Numbered from the stretch's first letter, positions 1 through 9,040 are shown. The stretch: DNA of 64,000 bases from Chelativorans alearensis (GCF_010993735.1 NZ_WQNI01000014.1:88395-152394), one strand, 5' to 3'. The notes: generated from the letters alone by a model not told the origin. Numbers and translations are program-made.

Positions 1-1270
1 CGAGCCCCAGTCCCCTGGCCATCACCGGTCCCAGCCGATTGCTTGCCGAGCCGGACGGGCCGACGACGATCGACCCGATATCCTTGATCGATGTGCGGCT
101 CAGGAGATGCACGATCGACTGGCCGACGGCGGCGACCGCCTCGAAACGTTCGCTGCGGGCAGGCTCTGCGCCCGAAAGATCGAAGAAGGCGTCCGCCTCG
201 ACAAGCGCCATGCGCGCCTCTCCGGCGCCGACACGTGCCAACGGATCGTCGCTCGGGACAAGCTCTGTCTCGCGGCCCGTGAAGGCACGGCGTGCCGCCC
301 GCAGGGCCGCGTTGCCGAGACCCGTCTCAGTCAGCAATGGAGAAGCCGATATGGCCAGCGGCGCCTCGTCGGAGACATTCCCGCCCGTTACGAGGCCCAT
401 TTCCGCGAGCGCTGCGCGCGCCACGGTTTCGGCCGACCGACCGTCGATGTCGACGCGGCTGTTGAGCGCGGCCATGGTTTCGGCGTCGATCCGCCCGCCC
501 AGTGCTGTAATGGCCTCGCGCATCTCCGGCAGCCGCTCGAGGCTCTCCGTGCGGGCCAGCGGCGCCGCCTGGTAGACGGGGAAGAAGGACAGGTCGTCCT
601 CCAGGAGGACCATGCCGTAGTCGGCGATCTGGCCGTCCGTCGTGTACACTTCGCCGACGTCGGCATCGCCGTCGAGCAGCTTGTCGTAGATGATGCCGCG
701 GTCGTCGAGCGGGACGACGTCCAGCGCGCCGAATTCCATTCCGTAGCGGGCGCTCAGCGGCTGCAGCCCGTCAAGCGGCCGGGTCTGGAAATCGGCCTCG
801 ATGCCGAGCGTCAGGTCGCCCGCGATTCCGGCCAGTTCGGAAATGCTGGTCACGCCGAGTTCCTCGGCGCGGTCGGCGCGCATGGCCAGGCCGAAATTGT
901 TGGCGAAGCCGAGACGTGGCAGCCAGGTCAGGCCGAGCGGCGCGTAGAGTTCCTTCACCCTGGCCGTGGCCGCATCGCCGTCCGATAGCGGGTTCTGGCC
1001 GATCATCACCAGTCCGGTGCCGTTGTAGTCGGGATAGATGTCCACGTCGCCGCGTTTGAGGGCTTCGAGGATCGATTGTGTGTTTGGATACTCGATCGGC
1101 CCGGCGGCAGGGATGCCCTGCTCGCGAATGAGAATCGTGAACATATGGGCCAGGATGTTGCTTTCGCCGAAATTCTTGGAGCCGACGGTGATCGTGTCAC
1201 GGCTTTCGCTGCAGGCGGCTGCAAACAGGCAGGCCAGCGAGACGAGGATTGCTGACAGGCGGTTGGACAT
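1..1270 (-). CDS. Glycine betaine/choline-type substrate-binding protein, 3' end outside window
   Basis: The frame is open from an ATG at 1268-1270 to the window edge (at least 423 codons), so the C-terminus is missing. The N-terminus is a signal sequence ending in a lipobox-like AAAC, which suggests a membrane-anchored lipoprotein. It continues as ITVGSKNFGESNILAHM and later DVDIYPDYNGTG, typical of OpuAC/ProX/OsmF binding proteins that capture quaternary amines for an ABC importer. That family is usually about 300 residues. Here another 150 or so residues follow the binding domain and include a second ligand-site-like stretch (IVVGPSGSASNRLGP), so a two-domain protein is likely. It lies 24 bp downstream of a BCCT transporter on the same strand, and the two may work on the same osmolyte. 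Confidence 0.75.
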   Translation of the reverse strand, partial: MSNRLSAILVSLACLFAAACSESRDTITVGSKNFGESNILAHMFTILIREQGIPAAGPIEYPNTQSILEALKRGDVDIYPDYNGTGLVMIGQNPLSDGDAATARVKELYAPLGLTWLPRLGFANNFGLAMRADRAEELGVTSISELAGIAGDLTLGIEADFQTRPLDGLQPLSARYGMEFGALDVVPLDDRGIIYDKLLDGDADVGEVYTTDGQIADYGMVLLEDDLSFFPVYQAAPLARTESLERLPEMREAITALGGRIDAETMAALNSRVDIDGRSAETVARAALAEMGLVTGGNVSDEAPLAISASPLLTETGLGNAALRAARRAFTGRETELVPSDDPLARVGAGEARMALVEADAFFDLSGAEPARSERFEAVAAVGQSIVHLLSRTSIKDIGSIVVGPSGSASNRLGPVMARGLGL

Positions 1271-1293
1271 ATCCGTTCCTCCCTGTGCCGTCG

Positions 1294-2847
1294 TCAGGCC
1301 CTGGCGCGGCCGACCGTTGTGCCGCGCGCCTCGATCGGTCGCGGACGATCCTTGCGCTCATGGCGTATCTCGCGCAGGAAGCCGACGATCTGGATCAGAA
1401 GAATGACCGAGAACGGCAGGGCGCCGGCAATCGCCATCGCCTTGGCCACCGGCACCGACTGGGTGAAGATCGTGCCCACGGTGATGGCAGCGATCAGCGT
1501 GCCCCAGACCATCTTGTGGCTGACCGGCGGGTTGAGGTTCCCCTCCGACGTCATCATCGACAGAACGAATGTGCCCGAATCGGCCGATGTCACCAGGAAG
1601 ATGAAGACCAGGGTCACGGCAAGCGTGTTCAGCACGATCGTGCCGGGGAAGAAGTCGAAGAAGATGAACAGCGCTTTCGAGACATTCTCGAAAACCACGT
1701 CGGACAGGCCGCCGGCACCGTAAAGCTCGGTATAGATGCCCGCGCCACCGAAGACGGCAAACCACAGCATCGAGAACAGGGTCGGCACGATGATGACGCC
1801 GAAGCAGAATTCACGGATGGTACGGCCGCGCGAGATGCGCGCAACGAAGATGCCGATGAACGGCCCCCAGGCGATCCACCAGATCAGGTAGGTCAGCGTC
1901 CAGCCGGTCATCCAGGTGGTCAGCCCCTCATAGGGAAACAAGCGGAAGGACAGCGCGACGATGCGGGTGAAATATTCGCCGATCGTGTTGAGGAAGGTCT
2001 CGAAGATGAATGCGGTCGGACCGGCGAACATGACCATGACCATCAACGCGATGGCGATGACCATGTTGAGATTGGACAGGATCTTGATGCCCTTGTCGAC
2101 GCCGGTAGTCGCCGACAGCATGTAGCAAATATAGAGCACCGCCATGATGCTGAACGACGTAGTCAGCGTTTCCGGAACGCCGTAGGCGAAATTGAGCCCC
2201 GAGCGCACCGACAGCGTGCCCATGGCCAGCGATCCGGCCAGGCCGAACACCACGGCGAGCACGCCGAGGATGTCGGCGACATGGCCGATCGCATTGCCCG
2301 ACGGGCCCGTGAACACCGCCTTGATCGGCGTTGAGATCATCGATTTTTCGCCGCGGCGGAAGGTGAAATAGGCGATCACCATGGCGCACACGCCATAGAT
2401 CGCCCAGGCGTGCAGACCCCAGTGAAGATTGGTGATGACCATCGCCTCGCGCGCGGCAAGCGCGGTGCCGCCTTCCATTCCTGGGGGCGCCTCGAAATGG
2501 TAAACGGGTTCGGCAACGCCCCAGAAGAGAAGGCCCGACCCCATGCCGCCGGCAAACAGCATGGCGATCCACGAGGCGGTCGAGAATTCCGGCTCCTCGT
2601 CGTCGCGCCCGAGCCGGATATGGGCATAGGGGCCGAAGGCCAGATAGACGCTGAGCACGAGGAAAGCGGTGCAAATCAGCAGCCAGTACCAGGCCGCGCC
2701 GTTAAGCAGGTAATTGGTGAAACCCAGCATGGTGCCGGTCATGCTGTCGGGATCGATCAGGCCCCAGGTGCCGATGATGAGGCAGAACATCATGGAGACC
2801 CAAAAGACGACATTCATCTTGCCGCCGGATTGCACGTGTGCTGACAT
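1294..2847 (-). CDS. BCCT-family choline/betaine/carnitine transporter
   Basis: A 517-residue integral membrane protein with about 12 hydrophobic segments. BCCT carriers import quaternary ammonium compounds, usually driven by sodium or proton gradients. Family signatures are the glycine-rich helix FAGGMGSGLLFWGVAEP near residue 95 and the tryptophan-rich stretch LTYLIWWIAWGPFIG in the central helices. I chose the ATG at 2847 because AGGAGG sits just upstream; the frame stays open to 3024, but those extra residues look unrelated. The C-terminus is short and polar, with no long regulatory tail like that of BetP. The binding-protein gene follows on the same strand, so this is probably a two-gene osmolyte-uptake operon. 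Confidence 0.9.
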   Translation of the reverse strand: MSAHVQSGGKMNVVFWVSMMFCLIIGTWGLIDPDSMTGTMLGFTNYLLNGAAWYWLLICTAFLVLSVYLAFGPYAHIRLGRDDEEPEFSTASWIAMLFAGGMGSGLLFWGVAEPVYHFEAPPGMEGGTALAAREAMVITNLHWGLHAWAIYGVCAMVIAYFTFRRGEKSMISTPIKAVFTGPSGNAIGHVADILGVLAVVFGLAGSLAMGTLSVRSGLNFAYGVPETLTTSFSIMAVLYICYMLSATTGVDKGIKILSNLNMVIAIALMVMVMFAGPTAFIFETFLNTIGEYFTRIVALSFRLFPYEGLTTWMTGWTLTYLIWWIAWGPFIGIFVARISRGRTIREFCFGVIIVPTLFSMLWFAVFGGAGIYTELYGAGGLSDVVFENVSKALFIFFDFFPGTIVLNTLAVTLVFIFLVTSADSGTFVLSMMTSEGNLNPPVSHKMVWGTLIAAITVGTIFTQSVPVAKAMAIAGALPFSVILLIQIVGFLREIRHERKDRPRPIEARGTTVGRARA

Positions 2848-3242
2848 CACAGCCCCTCCTGCTATGAATGGTCGGGCGCAGTGTCCGTCACATACGCTGC
2901 CGGCGCAACCCTTGGCCGGTGATTTCCGCGATACACCACAGCAGCCCTGAAGAGCCCGGCGCGGGTCCCTTGCAAATAGCCCCTTTCGAAACGGGCGTTG
3001 AAATTGAAAGTCAGGGAACGGCACCTTTGGGTTGGCGGCTCTCGCCAGTCACAGGCTGAAACCGGACCTTCCGGAAACGGCCCCGATTCGGAAATTGATC
3101 TCCGGAAAAACCGCATTGGCGCGCGTGCTGGTTCAAGGCGCGGCATTGGGTGGGACGCCGGCAGTCTGGTTGTGCGGTGACTTCCCAGAAAGCCGACACA
3201 CGGCTACGGCGAGCCGGCAAGCTGCGTATCCAGGCTCTTTTG
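2848..3242. other. Gene-free stretch upstream of the BCCT gene
   Basis: No reading frame here resembles a known protein on either strand. It must contain the promoter of the BCCT transporter operon and the end of the msrBA-thioredoxin operon. I saw no convincing terminator hairpin or operator. Confidence 0.4.
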
Positions 3243-3731
3243 TTAGGCGGCAAGCGGCCGAAGTGTCTGGATGAGACTTTTCGCGTCGAGCCGAAACCCG
3301 TCGTACACGACGCGGCCATCGGGCGCGATCACGACGAACCAGGGGGTTCCACCGGAGCGGTATGCCTCCATTATCGCAGGCACGGCGTCCGCTGAGGCCG
3401 GGTCAGCGACAGCATGCCCAAAGGGAACACGCAGTCCATATCGTCGTTGATTTTCCCGTAGACGGTCGAAGGTGTTAACGTCCGAACCCTCGAACACAGT
3501 CTGGATGGCTGCCAGGCCAACTCCCTTATCGCGAAGGTCCTCGGCAAGGACCACGAATGTGGGAAAGCCTTGCGCGTGACAACCCGCACACCAATCCTGA
3601 AAGAAGTACAGGATATTGAAGCCCGTCCCCAGTTCGGCCAAGGTCAACGGGCCACGCTCATCGCCATCTTCATTGATCCACCGGACGTTCTCCAGCGGCG
3701 GGGCCGGCAAGCCCACAATTCCCGGTTCCAT
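3243..3731 (-). CDS. Thioredoxin-like (TlpA/redoxin) protein of the msr operon
   Basis: A protein of about 162 residues with a thioredoxin fold. The redox motif WCAGC follows ILYFFQD, and the cis-proline region reads GGTPWFVVIAPDGR, as in TlpA/AhpC-type redoxins. There is no clear signal peptide, so it is probably cytoplasmic. It is the last gene of msrB-msrA-this gene, which suggests it delivers electrons to the two methionine sulfoxide reductases. ATGs at 3743 and 3731 are both possible; I prefer 3731 because GGAG lies at the right distance before it (inside the codons following the first ATG). A peroxidase role is less likely because the C-x-x-C motif is complete. Confidence 0.8.
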   Translation of the reverse strand: MEPGIVGLPAPPLENVRWINEDGDERGPLTLAELGTGFNILYFFQDWCAGCHAQGFPTFVVLAEDLRDKGVGLAAIQTVFEGSDVNTFDRLRENQRRYGLRVPFGHAVADPASADAVPAIMEAYRSGGTPWFVVIAPDGRVVYDGFRLDAKSLIQTLRPLAA

Positions 3732-3780
3732 GAGTTTCTCCATTCCCGGCTCGCGGCGCTATACCGCGAGCCGCTTGCTT

Positions 3781-4293
3781 CTAGGCGGCAGCACCTGTCC
3801 TGCGCGGCAACACCCAGTTGGGACGTGGAAAATGGCAGGTATATCCCTGCGGATACCGCTCGAGATAGTCCTGGTGTTCGGGCTCTGCCTCCCAGAAATT
3901 GCTGACCGGCTCGACTTCGGTGACCACCTTGCCGGGCCACAATCCCGACGCATCGATGTCCGTGATCGTATCCAGCGCAACGGCCTTCTGTTCGTCGCTG
4001 GTGAAATAGATCGCCGAGCGGTAGCTCGTGCCTAGATCGTTCCCCTGACGATTGAGCGTCGTCGGATCATGAATCTGGAAAAAGAACTCGAGCAAACGGC
4101 GATAGGTGGTCTGCGAGGGATCGAAGATGATCTCGATCGCCTCGGCATGGGTGCCGTGATTGCGATATGTCGCATTCGGCACGTCGCCACCTGTATACCC
4201 GACCCGGGTCGAGATCACACCGGGCAGCTTGCGGATGAGATCCTGCATGCCCCAGAAGCAGCCGCCAGCGAGAACAGTGCGTTCAGTCGTCAT
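3781..4293 (-). CDS. msrA: Peptide-methionine (S)-S-oxide reductase MsrA
   Basis: A 170-residue enzyme that reduces the S-epimer of methionine sulfoxide in proteins, using thioredoxin-type reductants. The catalytic GCFWG motif is at residues 11-15, followed by TRVGYTGG and [11 protein letters not shown], all diagnostic of MsrA. The length is normal for a stand-alone enzyme. Its start codon overlaps the msrB stop in a TGATG arrangement, so the two are probably translationally coupled. The C-terminus lacks an obvious extra pair of resolving cysteines, so recycling may depend on the thioredoxin-like protein encoded immediately downstream. Confidence 0.95.
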   Translation of the reverse strand: MTTERTVLAGGCFWGMQDLIRKLPGVISTRVGYTGGDVPNATYRNHGTHAEAIEIIFDPSQTTYRRLLEFFFQIHDPTTLNRQGNDLGTSYRSAIYFTSDEQKAVALDTITDIDASGLWPGKVVTEVEPVSNFWEAEPEHQDYLERYPQGYTCHFPRPNWVLPRRTGAAA

Positions 4294-4739
4294 CAGATGT
4301 CCTCCACCTGGTTGAGAAATTCACCGTAACCCTGCTCCACCATCTCGTCGCGTGGCACGAAGCGCAGCGAAGCCGAATTGATGCAGTAACGCAGGCCGCC
4401 ACGATCGGTCGGTCCGTCCGGGAAAACGTGGCCGAGATGACTGTGGCCATGCGTCGAACGCACTTCCGTCCGGATCATGCCGTGGCTGGTGTCGCGCAGC
4501 TCGTTTACGTTTGCGGATTCGATCGGCTTGGCGAAGCTCGGCCATCCGCAGCCCGACTCGTATTTGTCCGACGATGCGAACAGCGGTTCACCTGAGACGA
4601 TATCGACATAAATGCCGGGTTCCTTGTTGTAGAGAAGCGCCCCGGTTCCAGGCCGCTCGGTCGCACTCTGCTGCGTCACCCGATATTCCTCAGGCGACAG
4701 CTTGGCGATCGCAGCTTCCGTTTTCTTGTAGGCAGCCAT
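4293..4739 (-). CDS. msrB: Peptide-methionine (R)-S-oxide reductase MsrB
   Basis: A 148-residue enzyme that reduces the R-epimer of methionine sulfoxide in proteins. It has the family motifs [19 protein letters not shown] and the catalytic-cysteine segment [11 protein letters not shown] near the C-terminus. The two CxxC pairs that bind structural zinc in many MsrB proteins are absent (the first site reads [13 protein letters not shown]), so this is the zinc-free form. A good ribosome-binding site, GAAGGAG, precedes the ATG. It is the first gene of an operon with msrA and a thioredoxin-like gene, covering both sulfoxide epimers. Confidence 0.95.
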   Translation of the reverse strand: MAAYKKTEAAIAKLSPEEYRVTQQSATERPGTGALLYNKEPGIYVDIVSGEPLFASSDKYESGCGWPSFAKPIESANVNELRDTSHGMIRTEVRSTHGHSHLGHVFPDGPTDRGGLRYCINSASLRFVPRDEMVEQGYGEFLNQVEDI

Positions 4740-4886
4740 GGTTTTCTCCTTCGAATTCCTGCGATTGAAGATGGATATTCGATCGGAAGGTGTCCAATAC
4801 GCCGCAACTATAGTTTCGATGCTACCACCGACATGTGATAGGAATGCTTGTGCGGCGACCGCATCATAGGTCGGCTCTCCCGGAGT

Positions 4887-5762
4887 TCACAACCACACAT
4901 AACGCTCGATCAGCACGCGAAGCTGCCGCAGCGCCGCTGCCGTTCCAGATCCCGAAATCGATTGGAATGCGACCGTGCGCGACAGGTCCAGCGTATCGAC
5001 CGGGCGCAACGTCAATCCCTCTACGATTGCCGAGCGCTCAGGCAGCATGCAAACGCCGGCGCCCGCTGCCACGGCCTGTTGAATCAGATCCTCCCGTTCG
5101 GATCTGAGCCGTGGAATCATGATCACCGCACGCTCATGCAGATGGTTTTGCACGCGCGTGCGGAATTCGCACTGAAGCCGATCGAGGTACGGTTGCTCCG
5201 ACAGGTCCGAAAGAGACACCGAGGCCTGGCTTGCCAAGCTGTGTCCGTGCGCCATCGCCAGTAACAGTCGCTCGCGAAACATTTCGATGGTGGCGATCTT
5301 TGAGTTTCCGGCTGCTGGATCCGTGCAGAAGCACCCATCAATTTGGCCGCTGAGGAGCAGCTCCATTCCTTGGTCGCGCGTGATTGGCTGAAGAACCAGT
5401 TCGAGCATCGGCATCTGTCGAAGGGCGTGCGTAACGAACCCGGTAATCAGCGCCGGCGCGATGGTATTCACGACGCCCAGCGTCAAAGTCTCGCGGCGAC
5501 CGCGAACCCGATTGAGGGATATCGCCCGAACCCGCTGCTCACGGTCCGCGATCGCCGTGAATTCGGATCGGATGTCGCGGCCGAGCGCTGTCAGGCGACT
5601 ATCTTTTCCATCGCGATAGACCAACGTTCCGCCCAGTTCTTGTTCGAGCCGCTGTATCGCGCGGGTGAGCGTGGGCTGAGACACCCCGCTCCGCATGGCT
5701 GCTTCGGTGAAGCTGAGGGTGTCCGCCAGGTTCAGGAAATATCGAATCTGGTTGAGTTCCAT
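4887..5762 (-). CDS. LysR-family transcriptional regulator
   Basis: A 291-residue LysR-type regulator. The N-terminal winged helix-turn-helix is clear (LNQIRYFLNLADTLSFTEAA, then SGVSQPTLTRAIQRLEQELG). The rest matches the two-lobed effector-binding domain, starting near residue 93 with LTLGVVNTIAP. It is transcribed away from the MDR oxidoreductase at 6007 with about 245 bp between them. That is the usual LysR arrangement and suggests it controls this gene and its own expression. No specific effector can be named; a quinone or aldehyde would fit the neighbour, but this is a guess. Confidence 0.9.
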   Translation of the reverse strand: MELNQIRYFLNLADTLSFTEAAMRSGVSQPTLTRAIQRLEQELGGTLVYRDGKDSRLTALGRDIRSEFTAIADREQRVRAISLNRVRGRRETLTLGVVNTIAPALITGFVTHALRQMPMLELVLQPITRDQGMELLLSGQIDGCFCTDPAAGNSKIATIEMFRERLLLAMAHGHSLASQASVSLSDLSEQPYLDRLQCEFRTRVQNHLHERAVIMIPRLRSEREDLIQQAVAAGAGVCMLPERSAIVEGLTLRPVDTLDLSRTVAFQSISGSGTAAALRQLRVLIERYVWL

Positions 5763-6006
5763 TGTTCTTCCTTCGTCGCTTCCTCAAGCATCGATTTCAG
5801 ACCGGGCAAGCGCTGTCGGCCGGAGCAATTGCCGTTGTATGGAAACTATACACGCCAGCTATTGGAAAACTTCGTTCCGCGCTGCCACAACTGAGATCAT
5901 CAACGAACGCTACGGCTCGCTCCCATGCCCGGCATGAGATGCCGAACGGACGTTCCATCCATGCAACATTTCGACCAAACGGAAAATGACCAAGGAGATA
6001 ATTATC

Positions 6007-6924
6007 ATGAAAGCAATCGTTGTGACGGACCAGGCTGCGGGAACGGCCGGGATGAAGCTGGTGGAGCGTCCCGAGCCGCAGGCGGCGATAAACGACGTCG
6101 TCGTTCAGGTTCATGCGTCGGGATTCGTCCCGACGGAACTGGCGTGGCCCTCGACCTGGACCGATCGCCGCGACAGTGACCGAACACCGTCCATCCCTGG
6201 GCACGAGCTGGCCGGAGTGGTCACCGCTCTCGGCTATGGCACGACGGGGCTGTCGGTGGGACAGCGGGTGTTCGGCCTCGCAGACTGGCATCGCGACGGC
6301 ACGCTCGCGGAGTATGTAGCCATGGAGGCACGCAACCTCGTGCCACTGCCGGGCGACGTCGACTTCACGGTGGGCGCGAGCTTGCCAATCTCGGGCCTGA
6401 CCGCGTGGCAGGGACTGTTTCAGCACGGCCGCCTTCAGGCGGGGCAGAGCGTCCTCGCGCACGGCGCGGCCGGCGCAGTCGGTTCGATGGTGACGCAGCT
6501 CGCACGAGAGGCTGGCGCCTATGTCATCGGCACCGGGCGTGCCGCCGACCGTCAGAAGGCGCTCGACTTCGGCGCAAATGAATTCGTCGACCTCGAGAAC
6601 GACGCCCTGGAAGACGTCGGCGCAGTCGATCTGGTGTTCGATGTCATCGGCGGCGACATCCAGAAGCGGTCCGCAGCCCTGATTCGGGCCGGCGGAAAGC
6701 TGGTGACCGTCGTCGGACCGGCCGAGGCGCGGCCCGCAGATGGCCTGGCGGTCGACTTCGTCGTCGAGTCCGATCGTGCCCAACTGAGTGAGATCGTCCA
6801 GCGGGTGCGGGACGGACGACTGCGGACGAACATCGGCAAAGTCTCGACCCTCGACGATGCCGTCGCCACCTTCAACGCGACCGAGCGACGCGCGGGGAAG
6901 ACGGTTATCCGCGTTCGTCCGTGA
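6007..6924 (+). CDS. Zinc-independent MDR-family NADPH:quinone oxidoreductase-like protein
   Basis: A 305-residue medium-chain dehydrogenase/reductase. The N-terminal GroES-like domain (IPGHELAGVVTALG) is followed by a Rossmann domain with AHGAAGAVGSMVTQLARE, the NADP-binding pattern of quinone oxidoreductase-like members. Cysteines and histidines for catalytic zinc are missing, so it is probably a zinc-free NADPH-dependent reductase of quinones, enones or similar electrophiles. I chose the ATG at 6007 because AAGGAG lies 9 bp upstream; the ATG at 5986 would place that site inside the gene. It diverges from the LysR gene at 4887, its likely regulator. Confidence 0.85.
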   Translation: MKAIVVTDQAAGTAGMKLVERPEPQAAINDVVVQVHASGFVPTELAWPSTWTDRRDSDRTPSIPGHELAGVVTALGYGTTGLSVGQRVFGLADWHRDGTLAEYVAMEARNLVPLPGDVDFTVGASLPISGLTAWQGLFQHGRLQAGQSVLAHGAAGAVGSMVTQLAREAGAYVIGTGRAADRQKALDFGANEFVDLENDALEDVGAVDLVFDVIGGDIQKRSAALIRAGGKLVTVVGPAEARPADGLAVDFVVESDRAQLSEIVQRVRDGRLRTNIGKVSTLDDAVATFNATERRAGKTVIRVRP

Positions 6925-7002
6925 GGACTTGGGGGAGAATGAGGGTATTCGCAGTCTCGCACCTGCAACGCATCTGCTTGCCAGATTGGCCCCGCGCGCG
7001 GG

Positions 7003-7028
7003 CCTTGGATGAAGCGCTTCATCCAAGG
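7003..7028. repeat. Perfect 26-bp palindrome
   Basis: The arms CCTTGGATGAAGC and GCTTCATCCAAGG are exact reverse complements with no spacer. The palindrome lies about 80 bp after the MDR gene. It has no T-run on either side, so it does not look like an ordinary intrinsic terminator. It could be a recombinase or regulator binding site. Confidence 0.6.
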
Positions 7029-7803
7029 ACCGCGCCGATACGGTCATTTCGGCCTGCTAGGAGCGTCTTATCGTCTGGCCGAACGGCAGTTTCCCGCGAT
7101 CAGACACCAAAACCGGACAGTCTGGTTTCGCGAAGAGTTTCGGGCGCCGGCAGGCGTACGAAAGTCCCCGAGGAAGGAACCCGCGGGCCACAGGCGATGG
7201 CTATGGGGATTTCGATTTTCGGCAGATGTTGGCGATGGCGCGACCGGTGTCGGGAAGTTCTGGGGTGAATGCGGACAGACTGCTTCATTGCGCCTGCACG
7301 CGGTGTTGTCGGGACGGTTGGCGGCTGGGCGCGGCTCTGTCGGCGTTGATGATCACCATGGACACGCGTGGATCCGGTGCCGGAGGCTGTGCGCCTACGG
7401 CTTGGGACTGGATCATGCCATGCCGGGTCATGGGGCGTTCTCCGGGTTCGGTGTCGTTTTGTCCGGGGGGCCGCGCGGCTGCCTCCATCGTTCGAAGGTC
7501 TCGATGATGATCATGCGGCCGCCACAGACCTCGCGCCAAAGATGCGCTCTGCGTAGCTCGATTGTCGAGGGGCGCGGAAATATTGCAACAACATCTCGAT
7601 TAGCCAGCCGCGCTCCGTGATTTCCTGACATACACAGCAATATCCTGAAATACTCCATCTGAAGGCTGTGTTTAAATCACTGTTACAATTCTTCGATACA
7701 TAACGGGACGTAAGGGGTTGTGCGGGGATTCACTGTAGCGGGTGTGTAACGCATCGAGCGGAAGCGGATTGACCACTCATGATTATGAAACCAGAGGTCA
7801 TCG
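7029..7803. other. Gene-poor stretch, no recognised gene
   Basis: Several frames are open (the longest on the plus strand, about 200 codons, at 7009-7620), but none has family motifs, a good ribosome-binding site or convincing codon use. I treat the region as decayed or non-coding DNA. The part from about 7630 is more AT-rich and may carry the promoter for the dehydratase region. Confidence 0.4.
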
Positions 7804-7944
7804 ATGCACGATCTTGCTGCGCTGTCGATTGCGGTGATTGGTGGCGGACCGACGGCCGTCGCCTGCTCGAAAGTCTCATCCGATCGCGTAACGCCATCGG
7901 CCCCGATGTGCCGCTGGACGTCACCGTTTCCGATGATCAAGAGG
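7804..7944 (+). pseudogene. Frameshifted N-terminal remnant of a flavoprotein gene
   Basis: The first codons read MHDLAALSIAVIGGGPTAVA, nearly the same as the start of the intact flavoprotein at 9098 (MDDLASLSIAVVGGGPTAVA). After that the two DNA sequences still match, but one base is missing at GCC-TGCTCG (GCC-TTGCTCG in the intact gene), which breaks the frame. The homology stops just before the dehydratase start, so only the dinucleotide-binding N-terminus survives. It sits directly upstream of the aldoxime dehydratase, while the intact copy lies directly downstream. It may still act as a short leader peptide, but decay is the simpler reading. Confidence 0.75.
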
Positions 7945-7951
7945 GGGCGGC

Positions 7952-9028
7952 ATGATGGAACCGGCAATCCCCGGCCACCTCGTCACCGCGCGCACGCGCC
8001 ATCCTCGCGTAGGAGCCGACTACGAGCCGCCATACCCGTCTTACGTCGCGCGGCACCGGCCCTCGGTCAAAAGCGTGGTGATGGCCTATTTCGGCTTGCA
8101 GTTCCGCCCCGAGAACGCGGCTGCCTCCGTCGCACCGCTTGCAGCCATTGCCGAAGCCTTCGCGGCTGAAAACGGACCCGGCCACTGGGACCGCGCCCGC
8201 TGCGACGACGCGGAAGGTTTCATCAACGTCCTCTCCATCGCTTATTGGGACGATCCGGCACGCTTCGAGCCCTGGTTCGCCGCCCGCGGAGCAAATTGGA
8301 CGGGCGAGGAACCGGCCGGTGAAAGGCTCGGCTTCTTTACCGAAATCCTGAAGCCCGCTGTCGAACGCTACGAGACACTGTTCTCGGCCTCCGACCGGGC
8401 AGAGGGCGTGGCGGTGGTCGCCGACGGCATGAGTGGCACCATACGCGAACACGCTTATTGGGGTGGCATGCGCGATCGCATCCCGCTCTCGCAGACCGAC
8501 GCGATGGACTCCGCAGGCGGGCCGCGCATCTTCGCGGAGGGCGGCCGTCTTCGCGTTATCCCGCATGAGAATATCTGCCTCATCCGCTCCGGCCAGGACT
8601 GGACAGACATGGAACCGGAGGAGAGGCGCATGTATCTGGAGGAGGTCGAGCCGGTGCTTAGGGCTGGAATGGACTTCTTGAGCGACGAGGGGCTCTCCTG
8701 CGGCTGCTTTGCAAACCGCTACATGCAGGTGATCGACGCTGAAGGCCGGCTGGTCGAGAAATCCTTCGGCATGAGCTGGTGGAAGAGCCTCGCGGCGCTG
8801 GAGCGATGGGCCGAATCCCATCCTAGCCATGTCGCGATCTTCGGAGCGGCAATGCAGTACCTGTCCAAGCTTGGGCCGGCCGCCAAACTGCGCCTCTATC
8901 ACGAGGTAACGGTCGCGACCGCCGATCAGCAGTTTTTCGAGTATAGAAACTGTCACCCAAAAACTGGCCTGCTAAGAACCGAGAGAGGCGTGATCGCGGA
9001 TCAGGCCACCGCACGGGAGCCAAAATAG
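7952..9028 (+). CDS. Heme-containing aldoxime dehydratase (phenylacetaldoxime dehydratase family)
   Basis: A 358-residue protein of the OxdA/OxdB family, which dehydrates aldoximes to nitriles using a ferrous heme. Family features are the N-terminal AIPGHLVTARTRHPRV and DYEPPYPSYVAR, the arginine region GGMRDRIPLSQTD (R174/R176), IRSGQDW (S213), ESHPSHVAIFG (H290/H293, the likely heme-ligand region) and LYHEVTV (H317, probably catalytic). The length is normal (about 350). A GAGGGGGC ribosome-binding site precedes the ATG. Known aldoxime dehydratases sit beside nitrile hydratase or nitrilase genes, but neither is in this window. Instead a flavoprotein gene follows, after a probable terminator. 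Confidence 0.9.
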   Translation: MMEPAIPGHLVTARTRHPRVGADYEPPYPSYVARHRPSVKSVVMAYFGLQFRPENAAASVAPLAAIAEAFAAENGPGHWDRARCDDAEGFINVLSIAYWDDPARFEPWFAARGANWTGEEPAGERLGFFTEILKPAVERYETLFSASDRAEGVAVVADGMSGTIREHAYWGGMRDRIPLSQTDAMDSAGGPRIFAEGGRLRVIPHENICLIRSGQDWTDMEPEERRMYLEEVEPVLRAGMDFLSDEGLSCGCFANRYMQVIDAEGRLVEKSFGMSWWKSLAALERWAESHPSHVAIFGAAMQYLSKLGPAAKLRLYHEVTVATADQQFFEYRNCHPKTGLLRTERGVIADQATAREPK

Positions 9029-9040
9029 AGCCCGCCTAAG

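Noticed and set aside
107..988. Long plus-strand open frame opposite the binding-protein gene
   Set aside because: It is the shadow of the minus-strand gene, with biased residues and no family features.
1249..2334. Long plus-strand frame opposite the BCCT gene
   Set aside because: It is rich in His, Asp, Arg and Gln, typical of an antisense shadow, while the minus strand encodes a clear transporter.
5797..7047. 416-codon minus-strand frame over the MDR gene
   Set aside because: The plus strand carries a well-supported oxidoreductase with a proper ribosome-binding site, and the minus frame lacks motifs.
7009..7620. 203-codon plus-strand frame
   Set aside because: Low-complexity residues, no ribosome-binding site and no family. 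It starts inside the 26-bp palindrome.
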